DNA of 64,000 bases from Nakamurella flavida (GCF_030811475.1 NZ_JAUSQV010000001.1:1-64000); one strand, 5' to 3'. Numbered from the stretch's first letter, positions 7,432-16,399 are shown. The notes: generated by a model from the letters alone, not told the origin. Translations and numbers: made by a program.

Positions 7432-7912
7432 GGTCGAGGTCTCCGGTGCTCCCGGCCCCGATCAGGGCGCCCTGGCCAAGGAGACGGAACGACGCAAGTG
7501 GGAGCCGCCGTCCGTCGGGCCGGTCGGTGAGGCCGACCACCCCCTGACGATCGAGCAGTTGCTGGTGCTCGACGACGTCATCACCCACGCCGAACGGGCG
7601 ACCGGGTTGCGGTTCTCCGCATACCTGGGCGATCTCGGCGGGGACACCCGGGGACGCGCCGAGAGCCTGCTGGGCGATCTGGGCGAGGACGCGCCGATGG
7701 CCGTGCTGCTCGCCGTCTCCCCGGGGCAGCGGGTCGTCGAGGTGGTCACCGGTTCCGAGGCGGCCCGACGGGTGAGCGACCGGGCGGCACGGCTCGCCGT
7801 CCTGGCCGTGGTCTCCTCCTGCGCGGACGGCGACGTGTTCGGGGCGCTGTCCACCGGGCTGCGCATCCTCGCCGATCAGGCCGGAACCCTGCCGGAGCGC
7901 TCCTCCTGGTGA
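7418..7912 (+). CDS. DUF5130-type (TPM-like) protein
   Basis: A 164-residue protein whose core (residues about 55-155: ITHAERATGLRFSAYLGDLGGDTRGRAESLL, then RVVEVVTGSEAARRVSDRAARLA) fits the conserved actinobacterial family at the Rv2468c locus, a TPM-like alpha/beta fold. No signal peptide or membrane helix. ATG 7418 is chosen because GGAGG (7408-7412) lies five bases upstream; the overlapping GTG 7406 would place that ribosome site inside the gene. It is probably co-translated with the preceding small membrane protein. Function unknown. Confidence 0.8.
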   Translation: MARGEVEVSGAPGPDQGALAKETERRKWEPPSVGPVGEADHPLTIEQLLVLDDVITHAERATGLRFSAYLGDLGGDTRGRAESLLGDLGEDAPMAVLLAVSPGQRVVEVVTGSEAARRVSDRAARLAVLAVVSSCADGDVFGALSTGLRILADQAGTLPERSSW

Positions 7913-7932
7913 CCTGAGTCAGCCGGAACGAC

Positions 7933-7965
7933 GAGCCGGGGGCGTCCATCGGACGCCCCCGGCTC
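7933..7965. terminator. Bidirectional terminator between the DUF5130 gene and pepN
   Basis: A perfect 15-bp stem (7933-7947 with 7951-7965) with a three-base ATC loop, followed by TTCGCTGT on the plus strand. It separates two convergent genes, so it probably serves both. Confidence 0.8.
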
Positions 7966-7981
7966 TTCGCTGTCCGCCCGG

Positions 7982-10537
7982 TCAGCCGGCGGCGTCGTAC
8001 CCGCGGGCGGCGAGTGCGCGCTGCAGCCCGGCACGTCCTTCCGAGACCAGTCGCCGCAGGGCGGCCGGGTGCTCACCGTCCTCCCAGGCCAGGGCCTCCG
8101 CGACGGTGTCCTGATCGATCGACCACCGCGGGAACAGCCCGACGGCCACCTTCTGGGCCACCTCGCTGGACCGCCGCTCCCACACCCCGGCGATCTCGGC
8201 GAAGTAGCGCTCCCGGAACCCGGTGAGCAGCTCCGCCTGGGCGGGGTGGGCGAATCCGCCGATGGCCGCGTCCTGCAGGGCGTTGGCCATCGTGTCGTCG
8301 GTCATCAACCGGTCCCAGACCGCCTGCTTGTTGGCCACGGTCGGGATGAGGGCCCGGACACCGGTCGCGCGGCGATCTCCCGACGCGGTCGGATCGGCTG
8401 CCGCGGCGGTGGAGATCTCCGGTTCGCCGGCGCGGCCGTGCGCGACCAGCGCCCCCAGCAGCGTCCAGGACAGGTCGGTGTCCACCGTCAGGCCCGGCAG
8501 GCCGACGGTGCCGTCCCGCCAGCCCGCGATCGCCTCCAACGCCGGGCCGTCCAGCCTGGCCTGCGCGAGGGCGTTGACCGCGGCCAGCTGCACGTCACCG
8601 GCGGGCTCGGCCGAACGCGCCAGGTCCAGCAGCGTGGAGGTGAGCGTCGGCCAGCCCTCCGTCGCAGCCCACGCCGGATCGGCGTAGGAGCCGGTCGCCG
8701 TGTGCATCTGGGCGAGGACCCGCTGCACGACACCGATCTGGTCCTCTCCGGCCAGGCCGCGGGCGGCCAGGGCGACGAAGTCCCGGGCGCGCATCTGGGC
8801 GTCCCGGGTCATCTCCCAGACCGCGGACCAGGTCAGCGTGCGGGGGAGTGACTCGGCGATGTCCGCGATCCGTTCCACCACGGTGGCCAGCGAGCCGGTG
8901 TCCAGGCTGAGCTTGCAGTAGGTCAGGTCGTCGTCGTTGACCAGCACCAGATCGCCCCGGGACACCCCGACAAGGTCCGGCACGGCCGTGCGGCCGGACG
9001 TCACGTCCAGCTCGACCCGGTGGGTGCGCACGAGTGCCCCGGAGCCGTCGTCCCCGTAGACGCCCACGGCCAGCCGGTGCGGCCGCAGTTCGCCCGCGCC
9101 CGGCGAGGCCGGTGTCTGCACGATCTCGAACCGGGTGAAGAGCCCGGCGTCGTCGACGTCGAAATCGGCGGACAGGCCGTTGATCCCGGTGGTCTGCAGC
9201 CAGGCCGCCGACCACGCGGACAGATCGCGTCCCGAGGTCTGCTCCAAAGCGCCCAGCAGGTCGGCCAGGGTGGCGTTGCCGAAGGCGTGGGCGGCGAAGT
9301 AGGCGCGCAGGCCGGTCAGGAACTCCTCGTAGCCCACGTACGCGGCGAGCTGCTTGAGCACGCTGGCGCCCTTGGCGTAGGTGATGCCGTCGAAGTTCAC
9401 CTCGACCGCGGCGAGGTCGACCATGTCCGCGGCGATGGGGTGGGTGGACGGCAACTGGTCCTGCACGTACGCCCAGGACTTCTCCACGTTGGCGAAGGTC
9501 GTCCAGGCCGAGGTGTACTCGGTCGCCGCGTTCTGGGCCACCACCGAGGCCCAGGTGGCGAACGACTCGTTCAGCCACAGGTCGTCCCACCAGCGCATGG
9601 TGACCAGATCGCCGAACCACATGTGGGCCATCTCGTGCAGGATCGTCTCGCAGCGCCGCTCGTAGAGGTACCGGGTGACCCGGGAGCGGAAGACGTACTC
9701 CTCGCGGAAGGTCACCGCGCCCGCGTTCTCCATGGCGCCGGCGTTGAACTCCGGGACGAACAGCTGGTCGTACTTGCCGAACGGGTACCGCACCCCGAAG
9801 GCGGAGTGGAAGAAGTCGAACCCCTGCTTGGTCTGGGCGAACAGCCGGTCGGCGTCCAGGAACTCGGCCAGGCTCGCCCGGCAGAACAGGCCCAGGTCGA
9901 TGCCGTCGTGGTGATCCCGGACCACCGAATAGGGCCCGGCGATCAGGGCGGTGACGTAGGTGCTCATCGGCTGGGTGGTGGCGAACCCGTGCACCACCGC
10001 ACCGGAGGGGTCGTCCTGCGGGCCGGTCGGGGCACCGTTGGACACCACCTCCCAGCCCGCCGGTGCCGTGACCCTGAACGAATAGGTGGCCTTGAGATCG
10101 GGCTGGTCGAAGCAGGCGTAGAGCCGCTTGGCGTCGGCCGTCTCGAACTGCGAGTAGAGGTAGGTGGCGTCGTCGACCGGGTCGACGAACCGGTGCAGCC
10201 CCTCGCCGGTGTTGGTGTAGAGCCCGACGGCGTCGACGACGAGCTGGTTGCTCTCCGCCAGCCCGGGGAGCTCCAGGCCGGTCGGCGAGGTCCAGCCGGT
10301 CACGTCCAGCGGTCGCCCGTTCAGCGTCGCCGCGGAGATGGCGCGCCCGACGAAGTCGACGAAGGTGGAACCGCCCGGGGTGGCGGTGAACCGCACCGTG
10401 CTCCGGGTGGTGAACGCCTCGGGCGTGGGGCTGCCGGCGCCGTCGGTCAGGTCGATCTGGACGTCGTAGGACTGCACGGTGACGGTGGCCGACCGCTGCC
10501 GTGCCTGTTCCCGGGTCAGGTTGGGCGCCTGGGCCAT
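7982..10537 (-). CDS. pepN: Aminopeptidase N (M1 zinc metallopeptidase)
   Basis: A cytosolic exopeptidase of 851 residues that removes N-terminal amino acids from peptides. The M1 signatures are all present: GAMEN at about residues 266-270 (substrate amino-group recognition), HEMAH at about 300-304 (two zinc His and the catalytic Glu) and NESFA at about 322 (third zinc ligand Glu). The C-terminal half is the helical ERAP-like domain. Length is normal for the actinobacterial family. The ATG at 10537 has GGAGGAG upstream. It is divergent from the nitroreductase gene, as recalled for Rv2467/Rv2466c. Confidence 0.96.
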   Translation of the reverse strand: MAQAPNLTREQARQRSATVTVQSYDVQIDLTDGAGSPTPEAFTTRSTVRFTATPGGSTFVDFVGRAISAATLNGRPLDVTGWTSPTGLELPGLAESNQLVVDAVGLYTNTGEGLHRFVDPVDDATYLYSQFETADAKRLYACFDQPDLKATYSFRVTAPAGWEVVSNGAPTGPQDDPSGAVVHGFATTQPMSTYVTALIAGPYSVVRDHHDGIDLGLFCRASLAEFLDADRLFAQTKQGFDFFHSAFGVRYPFGKYDQLFVPEFNAGAMENAGAVTFREEYVFRSRVTRYLYERRCETILHEMAHMWFGDLVTMRWWDDLWLNESFATWASVVAQNAATEYTSAWTTFANVEKSWAYVQDQLPSTHPIAADMVDLAAVEVNFDGITYAKGASVLKQLAAYVGYEEFLTGLRAYFAAHAFGNATLADLLGALEQTSGRDLSAWSAAWLQTTGINGLSADFDVDDAGLFTRFEIVQTPASPGAGELRPHRLAVGVYGDDGSGALVRTHRVELDVTSGRTAVPDLVGVSRGDLVLVNDDDLTYCKLSLDTGSLATVVERIADIAESLPRTLTWSAVWEMTRDAQMRARDFVALAARGLAGEDQIGVVQRVLAQMHTATGSYADPAWAATEGWPTLTSTLLDLARSAEPAGDVQLAAVNALAQARLDGPALEAIAGWRDGTVGLPGLTVDTDLSWTLLGALVAHGRAGEPEISTAAAADPTASGDRRATGVRALIPTVANKQAVWDRLMTDDTMANALQDAAIGGFAHPAQAELLTGFRERYFAEIAGVWERRSSEVAQKVAVGLFPRWSIDQDTVAEALAWEDGEHPAALRRLVSEGRAGLQRALAARGYDAAG

Positions 10538-10795
10538 GGTGGTGCTCCTCCGATTGCGGATCTGCAGAACGCGGACGTGCGGGGCGTCGGTGCCCGGATC
10601 GACCGGCCAGCGACGTGAGGTGCGGGAACAAACCTAACTCCCGGCCGTGTTGCCCCATCGGGAGCATGCCGGTGCCCCCCGACAGTGGGCGTCCCCGATC
10701 GGCCGTACCGACCGGAGCCCGCCGACCGCGAACCACCCGGCACCACACCACGTCCCCCGCACCACACGCCCCGCACCACTCGTCGAGGAGATCAG

Positions 10796-11443
10796 ATGGC
10801 CGACACCGCAGCACCCGTCACCGCCCAGCCCGGCCAGGACGGGAGGCACCGTGCGGACTTCTGGTTCGACCCCCGCTGCCCCTTCGCCTGGATCACCTCC
10901 CGCTGGCTCGTCGAGGTCGAGAAGGTCCGCGACATCGACGCCGAATGGCACGTCATGAGCCTGGCCATCCTCAACGAGGACAAGGACATCCCGGCGGAGT
11001 ACCGCGAACTGATCGGGAAGACCTGGGGGCCGGTCCGGGTGGCCGTGGCCGCCGCCGACCGGGTCGGCAACGACATCCTGGGGCCGCTCTACACCGAGAT
11101 GGGCACCCGCATCCACAACGAGGGGGTCGAGGACCAGGCCGAGGTCATCCGGGCCTCGCTGGCCGCACTCGACCTCCCGGCCGATCTGGCGGACGCCGCC
11201 ACCTCGACCGAGTGGGACGACGCGCTCCGGGTCAGTCACGACGCCGGCGTGAAGCCGGTCGGCGACGACGTGGGCACGCCCATCATCCACGTCGACGGGG
11301 TCGCGTTCTTCGGCCCGGTCATCACCCGCATCCCGCGGGGCGAGGAGGCGGGCCGGCTGTGGGACGCGACCGTCGCCATGGCCGCCTACCCGTCGTTCTT
11401 CGAGCTCAAGCGCAGCCGCACCGAGGCCCCGCGCTTCGACTGA
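10796..11443 (+). CDS. DsbA-fold mycothiol-dependent nitroreductase homologue (Rv2466c family)
   Basis: A 215-residue thioredoxin-like protein with a helical insertion. It matches the Rv2466c family along its length (FWFDP-C-P, ITSRWLVEV, DVGTPIIHVDGVAFFGPV, GEEAGRLWDATV, ELKRSRTE). The nucleophilic Cys28 is present, but the motif reads CPFA, not the CPWC I recall for Rv2466c: the resolving Cys is Ala31. A monothiol mechanism with mycothiol as the reductant would be needed. The ATG at 10796 has GAGGAG upstream; the upstream in-frame extension is low-complexity Pro/His/Arg and is rejected. Confidence 0.9.
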   Translation: MADTAAPVTAQPGQDGRHRADFWFDPRCPFAWITSRWLVEVEKVRDIDAEWHVMSLAILNEDKDIPAEYRELIGKTWGPVRVAVAAADRVGNDILGPLYTEMGTRIHNEGVEDQAEVIRASLAALDLPADLADAATSTEWDDALRVSHDAGVKPVGDDVGTPIIHVDGVAFFGPVITRIPRGEEAGRLWDATVAMAAYPSFFELKRSRTEAPRFD

Positions 11444-11463
11444 CCGCTTCCTCGCACGCCGCG

Positions 11464-11499
11464 GCGGCACCGGCCGATCAGCACGTCCGGCGGTGCCGC
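11464..11499. terminator. Weak hairpin after the nitroreductase gene
   Basis: GCGGCACCG (11464-11472) pairs perfectly with CGGTGCCGC (11491-11499) across an 18-base loop. There is no T-run. It lies 20 bases after the stop and may be a terminator. Confidence 0.35.
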
Positions 11500-11566
11500 T
11501 GCGGCTACGCTGATCGGTGCCGACGGGGCCTCTGGTGGCTCGGTAGGCAGACCCTGGGAGCCCGCC

Positions 11567-12100
11567 ATGAGCACATTCACCCCCCCTCCGCCCGCCGTCG
11601 CGACCTCCGGTGCGCCGGAGTCGCACGCGGCCGTCGTGCCCGTTCCGCCGGACATGCGCAGCGGACCCATGGTCGTCGGGATCGACGACGTACAGGCGTG
11701 TGGACGACCGCTGCGGGCCGCGGTCTTCCTCGCCCGGGCGGCCGGCCGCGCGGTGGTGCTGGTGCACGTCCGGCGGCGTGCCATGCCGATGGTCGAGGGG
11801 TACGTCCCCATCCCCGAGGAGTACGCGGTGAACGACGCGGCGGAGGACGCCGTGGAGCGCGAGCTGGTCGACACCCTCCGTGCCTGCGGAGATCTCGACG
11901 GCGTCGAGTGGGAGCTGGTGTCCACCACGGGTGAGGCCGGCTCCGAGCTCGTCCGGGTGGCCGTCGAGCGCGACGCCGCCTGTGTGGTCGTGGGCAAGCG
12001 GCACAAGGGCTTCGCCGACGTCCTGCACCGCATCGCCTCGGGATCGGTCTCCCGGGCGGTCGTGGCGACCCAGAAGTTCCCGGTGCTGGTCGTCCCCTGA
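11567..12100 (+). CDS. Universal stress protein (UspA family)
   Basis: A single-domain Usp of 177 residues with an extra 30-residue Pro/Ala-rich N-terminal tail. The ATP-binding signature G-2x-G-9x-G-S/T is visible near residues 143-160 (GKRHKGFADVLHRIASGS), so it should bind ATP. The fold starts at MVVGIDDVQACGRPLRAAVFLARAAG. ATG 11567 has a GGGAG site upstream. The next gene rpiB is separated by a strong inverted repeat, so the two are probably separate units. Confidence 0.88.
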   Translation: MSTFTPPPPAVATSGAPESHAAVVPVPPDMRSGPMVVGIDDVQACGRPLRAAVFLARAAGRAVVLVHVRRRAMPMVEGYVPIPEEYAVNDAAEDAVERELVDTLRACGDLDGVEWELVSTTGEAGSELVRVAVERDAACVVVGKRHKGFADVLHRIASGSVSRAVVATQKFPVLVVP

Positions 12101-12112
12101 TCGGCTGCACCA

Positions 12113-12162
12113 CCCGTCGTCGACACCCGCCCGCGGGGGCCGGGGCGGGTGTCGACGACGGG
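12113..12162. terminator. 20-bp perfect stem between usp and rpiB
   Basis: Bases 12113-12132 pair perfectly with 12143-12162 around a 10-base GC-rich loop. It starts 13 bases after the Usp stop. No T-run follows, as is common for actinobacterial terminators. Confidence 0.65.
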
Positions 12163-12192
12163 CGGGCCGAGGGGTCTGCCAGACTGCACGCC

Positions 12193-12666
12193 ATGCGCGT
12201 CTACATCGGGTCCGACCATGCAGGTTTCGAGCTCAAGGCCCGTCTGGTGGCCCACCTCGCCGAATCCGGCCACGACGTGGTCGACGTGGGGGCGGCGACC
12301 TACGACCCGATCGACGACTACCCCCCCTTCTGCCTGGAGACCGGTCGCCGCGTCGTCGCCGACGAGGGCAGCCTGGGCGTGGTGATCGGCGGGTCCGGCA
12401 ACGGCGAGCAGATCGCCGCCAACAAGGTGTCGGGCGTGCGCGCCGCGCTGGCCTGGAACTCCGACACCGCGTCCCTGGCCCGGCAGCACAACAACGCGAA
12501 CGTCGTCTCGATCGGTGCGCGCATGCACGACGAGGAGACCGCGATCGGGTTCGTCGACCTGTTCCTGGCCACCCCGTTCTCGCACGACCCGCGGCACCAG
12601 CGCCGGATCGACGAGATGGCCGCCTACGAGGCCGACCCGACCCCGCCGGTGCTGCCCGCCGGCTGA
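12193..12666 (+). CDS. rpiB: Ribose-5-phosphate isomerase B
   Basis: Interconverts ribose 5-phosphate and ribulose 5-phosphate in the pentose phosphate pathway. The 157-residue protein has the RpiB/LacAB signatures SDHAGFELK at the N-terminus, GGSGNGEQIAANKVSGVRAAL in the middle, and NNANVVSIGAR. The base appears to be the Glu in GSGNGEQ, as in mycobacterial RpiB, because there is no catalytic Cys at the E. coli position. CAGACT lies seven bases upstream of the ATG and there is no Shine-Dalgarno, so the mRNA is probably leaderless. Confidence 0.95.
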   Translation: MRVYIGSDHAGFELKARLVAHLAESGHDVVDVGAATYDPIDDYPPFCLETGRRVVADEGSLGVVIGGSGNGEQIAANKVSGVRAALAWNSDTASLARQHNNANVVSIGARMHDEETAIGFVDLFLATPFSHDPRHQRRIDEMAAYEADPTPPVLPAG

Positions 12667-12679
12667 TGCCGCGCGGCGG

Positions 12680-13186
12680 TCAGCTCCGGGGACCCGCGCG
12701 CCCCCGGGTGCGGCCGGTCGGCAGGTCCTCGGTCGGGGTGTAGTAGCGCCGCTTGACCACGACGTCACGTTCCGCGTCGGCGAGATCCTGGGCGGTCGGT
12801 GTGCCTGCCTCGCGGGCCCGCATCGCCGCCTCGCTGGAGACCTGGGTGCCCCGATGGGTGACCAGGGCCCGCAGGAAGCGGTCCGAGGCCTCCTCCTGAC
12901 GTTCGCGGCGGCTCTTCGGCGGAGCCTGGGGCGAACGGGGCGTGGACGACGGGGACGACGCGGACCGGCCGGATGCGGGCTGATCTCCGCGGTCGCCCTG
13001 CCCGGGTGACGACCCGGCGTCGCCGTCCGCCCGGTCGGCCCCGTCCGCCTCCTCCGCCCCGGCGTCCGGTTCGACCGCAGTGGCGGGGCCGGCCCGTTCC
13101 GAGCCTCCGGCAGGGCCGACGTCGGACCCGCCGGTGGGCCGGGAACGGGGCGGGCGGCGCCGTCGACGCGCGGAGGAGGGTTCCAC
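12680..13186 (-). CDS. Hypothetical basic protein with disordered N-terminus
   Basis: About 168 residues from a GTG start. The first 95 residues are low-complexity (Arg-rich, then Gly/Ala/Asp/Ser/Pro) and probably disordered. The C-terminal 70 residues (SRRERQEEASDRFLRALVTHRGTQVSSEAAMRAREAG, then DVVVKRRYYTPTEDLPTGR) look like real, structured sequence. No ribosome site is clear, and the start could lie downstream. It occupies the position where mycobacteria carry the nei-like gene after rpiB. I do not recognise the family. Confidence 0.5.
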   Translation of the reverse strand: MEPSSARRRRRPPRSRPTGGSDVGPAGGSERAGPATAVEPDAGAEEADGADRADGDAGSSPGQGDRGDQPASGRSASSPSSTPRSPQAPPKSRRERQEEASDRFLRALVTHRGTQVSSEAAMRAREAGTPTAQDLADAERDVVVKRRYYTPTEDLPTGRTRGRAGPRS

Positions 13187-13281
13187 CCCGCCAGCATGGA
13201 CCTCACCGGAACGGATCTCCGCCCCGCCCGCCGCGCCGTCCCGCCCCGGGGTGTCCCCGGGGGCGGGAGCGGACCCGGGAG

Positions 13282-14505
13282 TCAGTGGGCCGCCGCGGCC
13301 GAGGTGGCCGGCTGCCCGATCCCGTCCAACAGCTCGCCGTACCAGGGCGAGCTCAGGTCGAAGGCCTTGCCACCCTTGATCCGGTCGAAGGCGATGGCGG
13401 TCAGCCGGTCACCGTTCTCCTCGTCGTGCCCGATGACACCGGATTCGCCGCGCAGCGCGCAGTCCACGGCGTAGTCGGTCATGGACTTGATGAGGCGCAG
13501 GTCGTCGGTGTTCGCCGCAGCCGACCGGGAGTAGTAGCCGGACTTCTGGACCATGACCTTCTCCGCTCCGAGTCGCTCCGCGAACTGCTCGGCGAACCAC
13601 TGGCCCGGGTTGATCCTGTCGATCTTGACGTGACCGAACGGGTCACGCGGCACCTCGGCGCCGCTGGCCTCGAGCTGGGCGACGATGGTGTCCAGACCGG
13701 CACCCTCGGACAGGAAGATCGTCACGTTGCCGACCCGGTCCATCACCTCGGTGAGCCGCGCGGCCTCCCGGTCCAGATCGAAGACCGCCTCGGGCACGTA
13801 GACCGCGTGGACGTCCCACGCCTCGCGGCTCAGGCCGAACTCGGGCAGCCATTCCTGGGTGTCCAGCCACCGGCGGTAGGCCTGGGCGGTGGCCGCGGTC
13901 AGCCACCCGCAGTGCCGGCCCATCACCTCGTGGACGATGAGCATCCTCGACCCCGAATTGTGCTCCCCGACGACGTTCCGGGCGAACTCGGCGCCCTGCT
14001 CGGCCGCCGTCCAGGCGCCCAGCGACTGCTTGATCGGGATGACGTCGTTGTCGATGGTCTTGGGGAGGCCGACCACGGTCAGGCCGTAGTCGTTCTCGGC
14101 CAGGTGGGCGGCGAGATCCGCTGCGGTGGTGTTGGTGTCGTCGCCGCCGATGGTGTGCAGGACGTCGACACCGTCCGCGGTCAGCCGCTCGGCCGCCACC
14201 TGCAGCGGGTCCTGGCCCTCCTGCACGAGCCCGCGCTTGACCAGGTCCTTGGCGTTGGTCAGCTTGACCCGGGAATTGCCGATGGGGGAGCCGCCGAACC
14301 GGTGCAGCAGAGCCGCCTTCTCCCGGACCTCCGGGGTGACGGTGAGGTACCGGCCGGACAGCAGCCCCTGGTAGCCGTACTGGTAGGCGATGATCTCGAC
14401 CTCCGGCGCCAGCTCGGTGTAGCGCTCGATGAGGCCGCCGACGGCGGAGGACAGGCAGGGGGCGAATCCGCCCGCGGTGAGCAGGGCGACCTTGCGGACG
14501 GTCAT
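13282..14505 (-). CDS. pfp: Pyrophosphate-dependent 6-phosphofructokinase
   Basis: Phosphorylates fructose 6-phosphate to the 1,6-bisphosphate, probably with PPi. The 407-residue PfkA-fold protein has GGDDTN in place of the GGDGS of ATP enzymes and PKTIDND in place of PGTIDND; this Asp/Lys pair is the established mark of PPi-dependent PFKs. Other family motifs are MGRHCGWL and the N-terminal LLTAGGFAPCLS. The reaction is reversible, so it may act in both glycolysis and gluconeogenesis. Ribosome site AAAGG precedes the ATG. Confidence 0.92.
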   Translation of the reverse strand: MTVRKVALLTAGGFAPCLSSAVGGLIERYTELAPEVEIIAYQYGYQGLLSGRYLTVTPEVREKAALLHRFGGSPIGNSRVKLTNAKDLVKRGLVQEGQDPLQVAAERLTADGVDVLHTIGGDDTNTTAADLAAHLAENDYGLTVVGLPKTIDNDVIPIKQSLGAWTAAEQGAEFARNVVGEHNSGSRMLIVHEVMGRHCGWLTAATAQAYRRWLDTQEWLPEFGLSREAWDVHAVYVPEAVFDLDREAARLTEVMDRVGNVTIFLSEGAGLDTIVAQLEASGAEVPRDPFGHVKIDRINPGQWFAEQFAERLGAEKVMVQKSGYYSRSAAANTDDLRLIKSMTDYAVDCALRGESGVIGHDEENGDRLTAIAFDRIKGGKAFDLSSPWYGELLDGIGQPATSAAAAH

Positions 14506-14776
14506 GGTGGCCTTTCTGCTGGCCGCCCCCCGCGATCCGCGGCGGACGATCCGGTGGGCGGACCGGTGACGGGCCCGCGGGACGGGAAGACGGTACCGAG
14601 CGGCACCGACGGGCGGTAATCCCGGGGCGTGGTGCCCGGGGCCCCCGCGCGTGCCCCGCCCGTCGTGGGCACCTCCGGTCCGCCGCCTGCCAGGGGTCGC
14701 CGGCCGGCGACACCGACCGGCCGGACGCCCTGTCGGTCGGGCGTCCGGGCGGTCGGTCGCGTGGGTGCCCGCGCGG

Positions 14777-15955
14777 TCAGTCGCCCTTGACGTTGACGAT
14801 CTGCCGCAACGTGTGCCGGATCTCCACCAGGTCGGCCGCGTCGGCCATGACCTGGTCGATGTCCTTGTAGGCCGCGGGAATCTCGTCGAGGAACGCGTCG
14901 GTGTCCCGGTACTCGATCCCGGCCATCGCCGCCCGCAGGTCGTCCCCGGTGAAGCGCCTGCGCGCCGCGGACCGCGAGTACATCCGGCCCGCTCCGTGCG
15001 GAGAGCTGTTCAGCGACACCGGGTTTCCGAGCCCGGTCACCACGTAGCTGGCCGTGCCCATGGAGCCCGGGATGAGACCCGGCATGCCCTTCCCGGCCTC
15101 GATCGCACCCTTGCGGGACACCCAGACCTGCTTGCCGAAGTGCCGTTCCTGCTGCGTGAAGTTGTGGTGGCAGTTGATGCGTTCCTGCTCCCGGACGTCC
15201 TCACCGGACCAGTCGGCGACGCACTGGACCACCCGGTCCATCATCTCCTCACGGTTCAGCAGGGCGAAGGTCTGCGCCCACCGCAACTCCCGGATGTAGG
15301 TCCAGAAGTCGTCGGTGCCCTCCACCAGGTAGGCCAGGTCCCGGTCGGGCAGGGTGATCCACCACTGCTTCATCCGCTCCTGGGCCACCGTGATGTGCCG
15401 CTGGGCGATCCTGTTGCCCACGCCCCGGGAGCCGGAGTGCAGGAACAGCCACACCGCGCCGGTCTCGTCCTGGGTCACCTCGATGAAGTGGTTGCCCGAG
15501 CCGAGCGTGCCCAGCTGCAGGCGCCAGTTGCCGGCGTACCGGGCCGGGTCGAAGCCGGCCGTGTCGGCCAGGGTCTCCAGCTCGGCGACCCGCCCCGCAG
15601 CGGTGCCGGTGAGGACGGTGTTGTAGGCGCCGGCCGAGCACGGCACGGCGGCCTCGATCGCCTCCCGCAGGGCGGCCAGTCGGCCGGCCGCGGCGCCGAC
15701 GAACCGGTCGGCCGGGAACTGGGTGCGGACGGCGATCATGCCGCACCCGATGTCGACGCCGACGGCCGCGGGCATGATCGCGCCGAGGGTGGGGATGACC
15801 GAGCCGACGGTGGCTCCCTTGCCGAGGTGGGCATCGGGCATCAGGGCCAGGTGGGGGTGGATGAACGGCATGGTCGACGCCGTCCGGGCCTGCGCCAGGG
15901 TCGAGTCCTCGAGGATCGAGGCCCAACTGATCAACTTCTTCGCGAGGTGCTTCAC
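14777..15955 (-). CDS. rtcB: RtcB family RNA ligase
   Basis: Joins 2',3'-cyclic phosphate (or 3'-phosphate) and 5'-OH RNA ends using GTP and Mn2+. The 392-residue protein carries the RtcB set: PDAHLGKGATVGSV, GVDIGCGM, the metal-binding GTLGSGNHFIE, HSGSRGVGN, HHNFTQQE, PGSMGTASYVV, and SPHGAGR with the guanylylated His. The GTG start at 15955 has no clear ribosome site. It lies 94 bases downstream of tRNA-Gly on the same strand, so it may be on the same transcript. No archease or RtcA gene is near. Confidence 0.93.
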   Translation of the reverse strand: MKHLAKKLISWASILEDSTLAQARTASTMPFIHPHLALMPDAHLGKGATVGSVIPTLGAIMPAAVGVDIGCGMIAVRTQFPADRFVGAAAGRLAALREAIEAAVPCSAGAYNTVLTGTAAGRVAELETLADTAGFDPARYAGNWRLQLGTLGSGNHFIEVTQDETGAVWLFLHSGSRGVGNRIAQRHITVAQERMKQWWITLPDRDLAYLVEGTDDFWTYIRELRWAQTFALLNREEMMDRVVQCVADWSGEDVREQERINCHHNFTQQERHFGKQVWVSRKGAIEAGKGMPGLIPGSMGTASYVVTGLGNPVSLNSSPHGAGRMYSRSAARRRFTGDDLRAAMAGIEYRDTDAFLDEIPAAYKDIDQVMADAADLVEIRHTLRQIVNVKGD

Positions 15956-16049
15956 CCACCGATGGTCACAAACCGGCGCCAGTGGTTTTCCGGGCGCGGG
16001 CGACCGGCGGTGTCCGCGGCGACCGCGGGACGGTTCCGGAGCCGGATCG

Positions 16050-16120
16050 AGCGGGCGACGAGAATCGAACTCGCGTAATCAGTTTGGAAGACTGAGGCTC
16101 TACCATTGAGCTACGCCCGC
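16050..16120 (-). tRNA. tRNA-Gly (anticodon TCC)
   Basis: A 71-base cloverleaf without encoded CCA. The acceptor GCGGGCG pairs with CGCCCGC, the anticodon stem TCAGT/ACTGA encloses CTTCCAA (anticodon TCC), and the T-loop is TTCGATT. It is on the minus strand upstream of rtcB. Confidence 0.97.
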
Positions 16121-16233
16121 ACGTGAAGGCCTTCCCGGTCGCGCACCGGTCGCCGACGCGGTCGAATAGTAGCCCACCGGGTAGGCTCCGCGTTCGACGG
16201 CTCGACGGGGTGTTCCTCCGCCGGGACGCGTCA

Positions 16234-16307
16234 CGGGGTGTAGCGCAGCTTGGTAGCGCGCCTGCTTTGGGAGCAGGATGTCGCAGGTTCAAATCCTGTC
16301 ACCCCGA
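16234..16307 (+). tRNA. tRNA-Pro (anticodon TGG)
   Basis: A 74-base cloverleaf without encoded CCA. The acceptor CGGGGTG pairs with CACCCCG, the anticodon stem CCTGC/GCAGG encloses TTTGGGA (anticodon TGG), and the T-arm is GCAGG-TTCAAAT-CCTGT. It is divergent from tRNA-Gly, 113 bases apart. Confidence 0.97.
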
Positions 16308-16399
16308 CCCGGTTGCGCCTTCGGCACCGCTGCGTTCGACAGCGCTGCGTGCGGCACCGCCACACCCGGTCCCCTTCGTCCGTTCCCTAGGCTGGCGGC

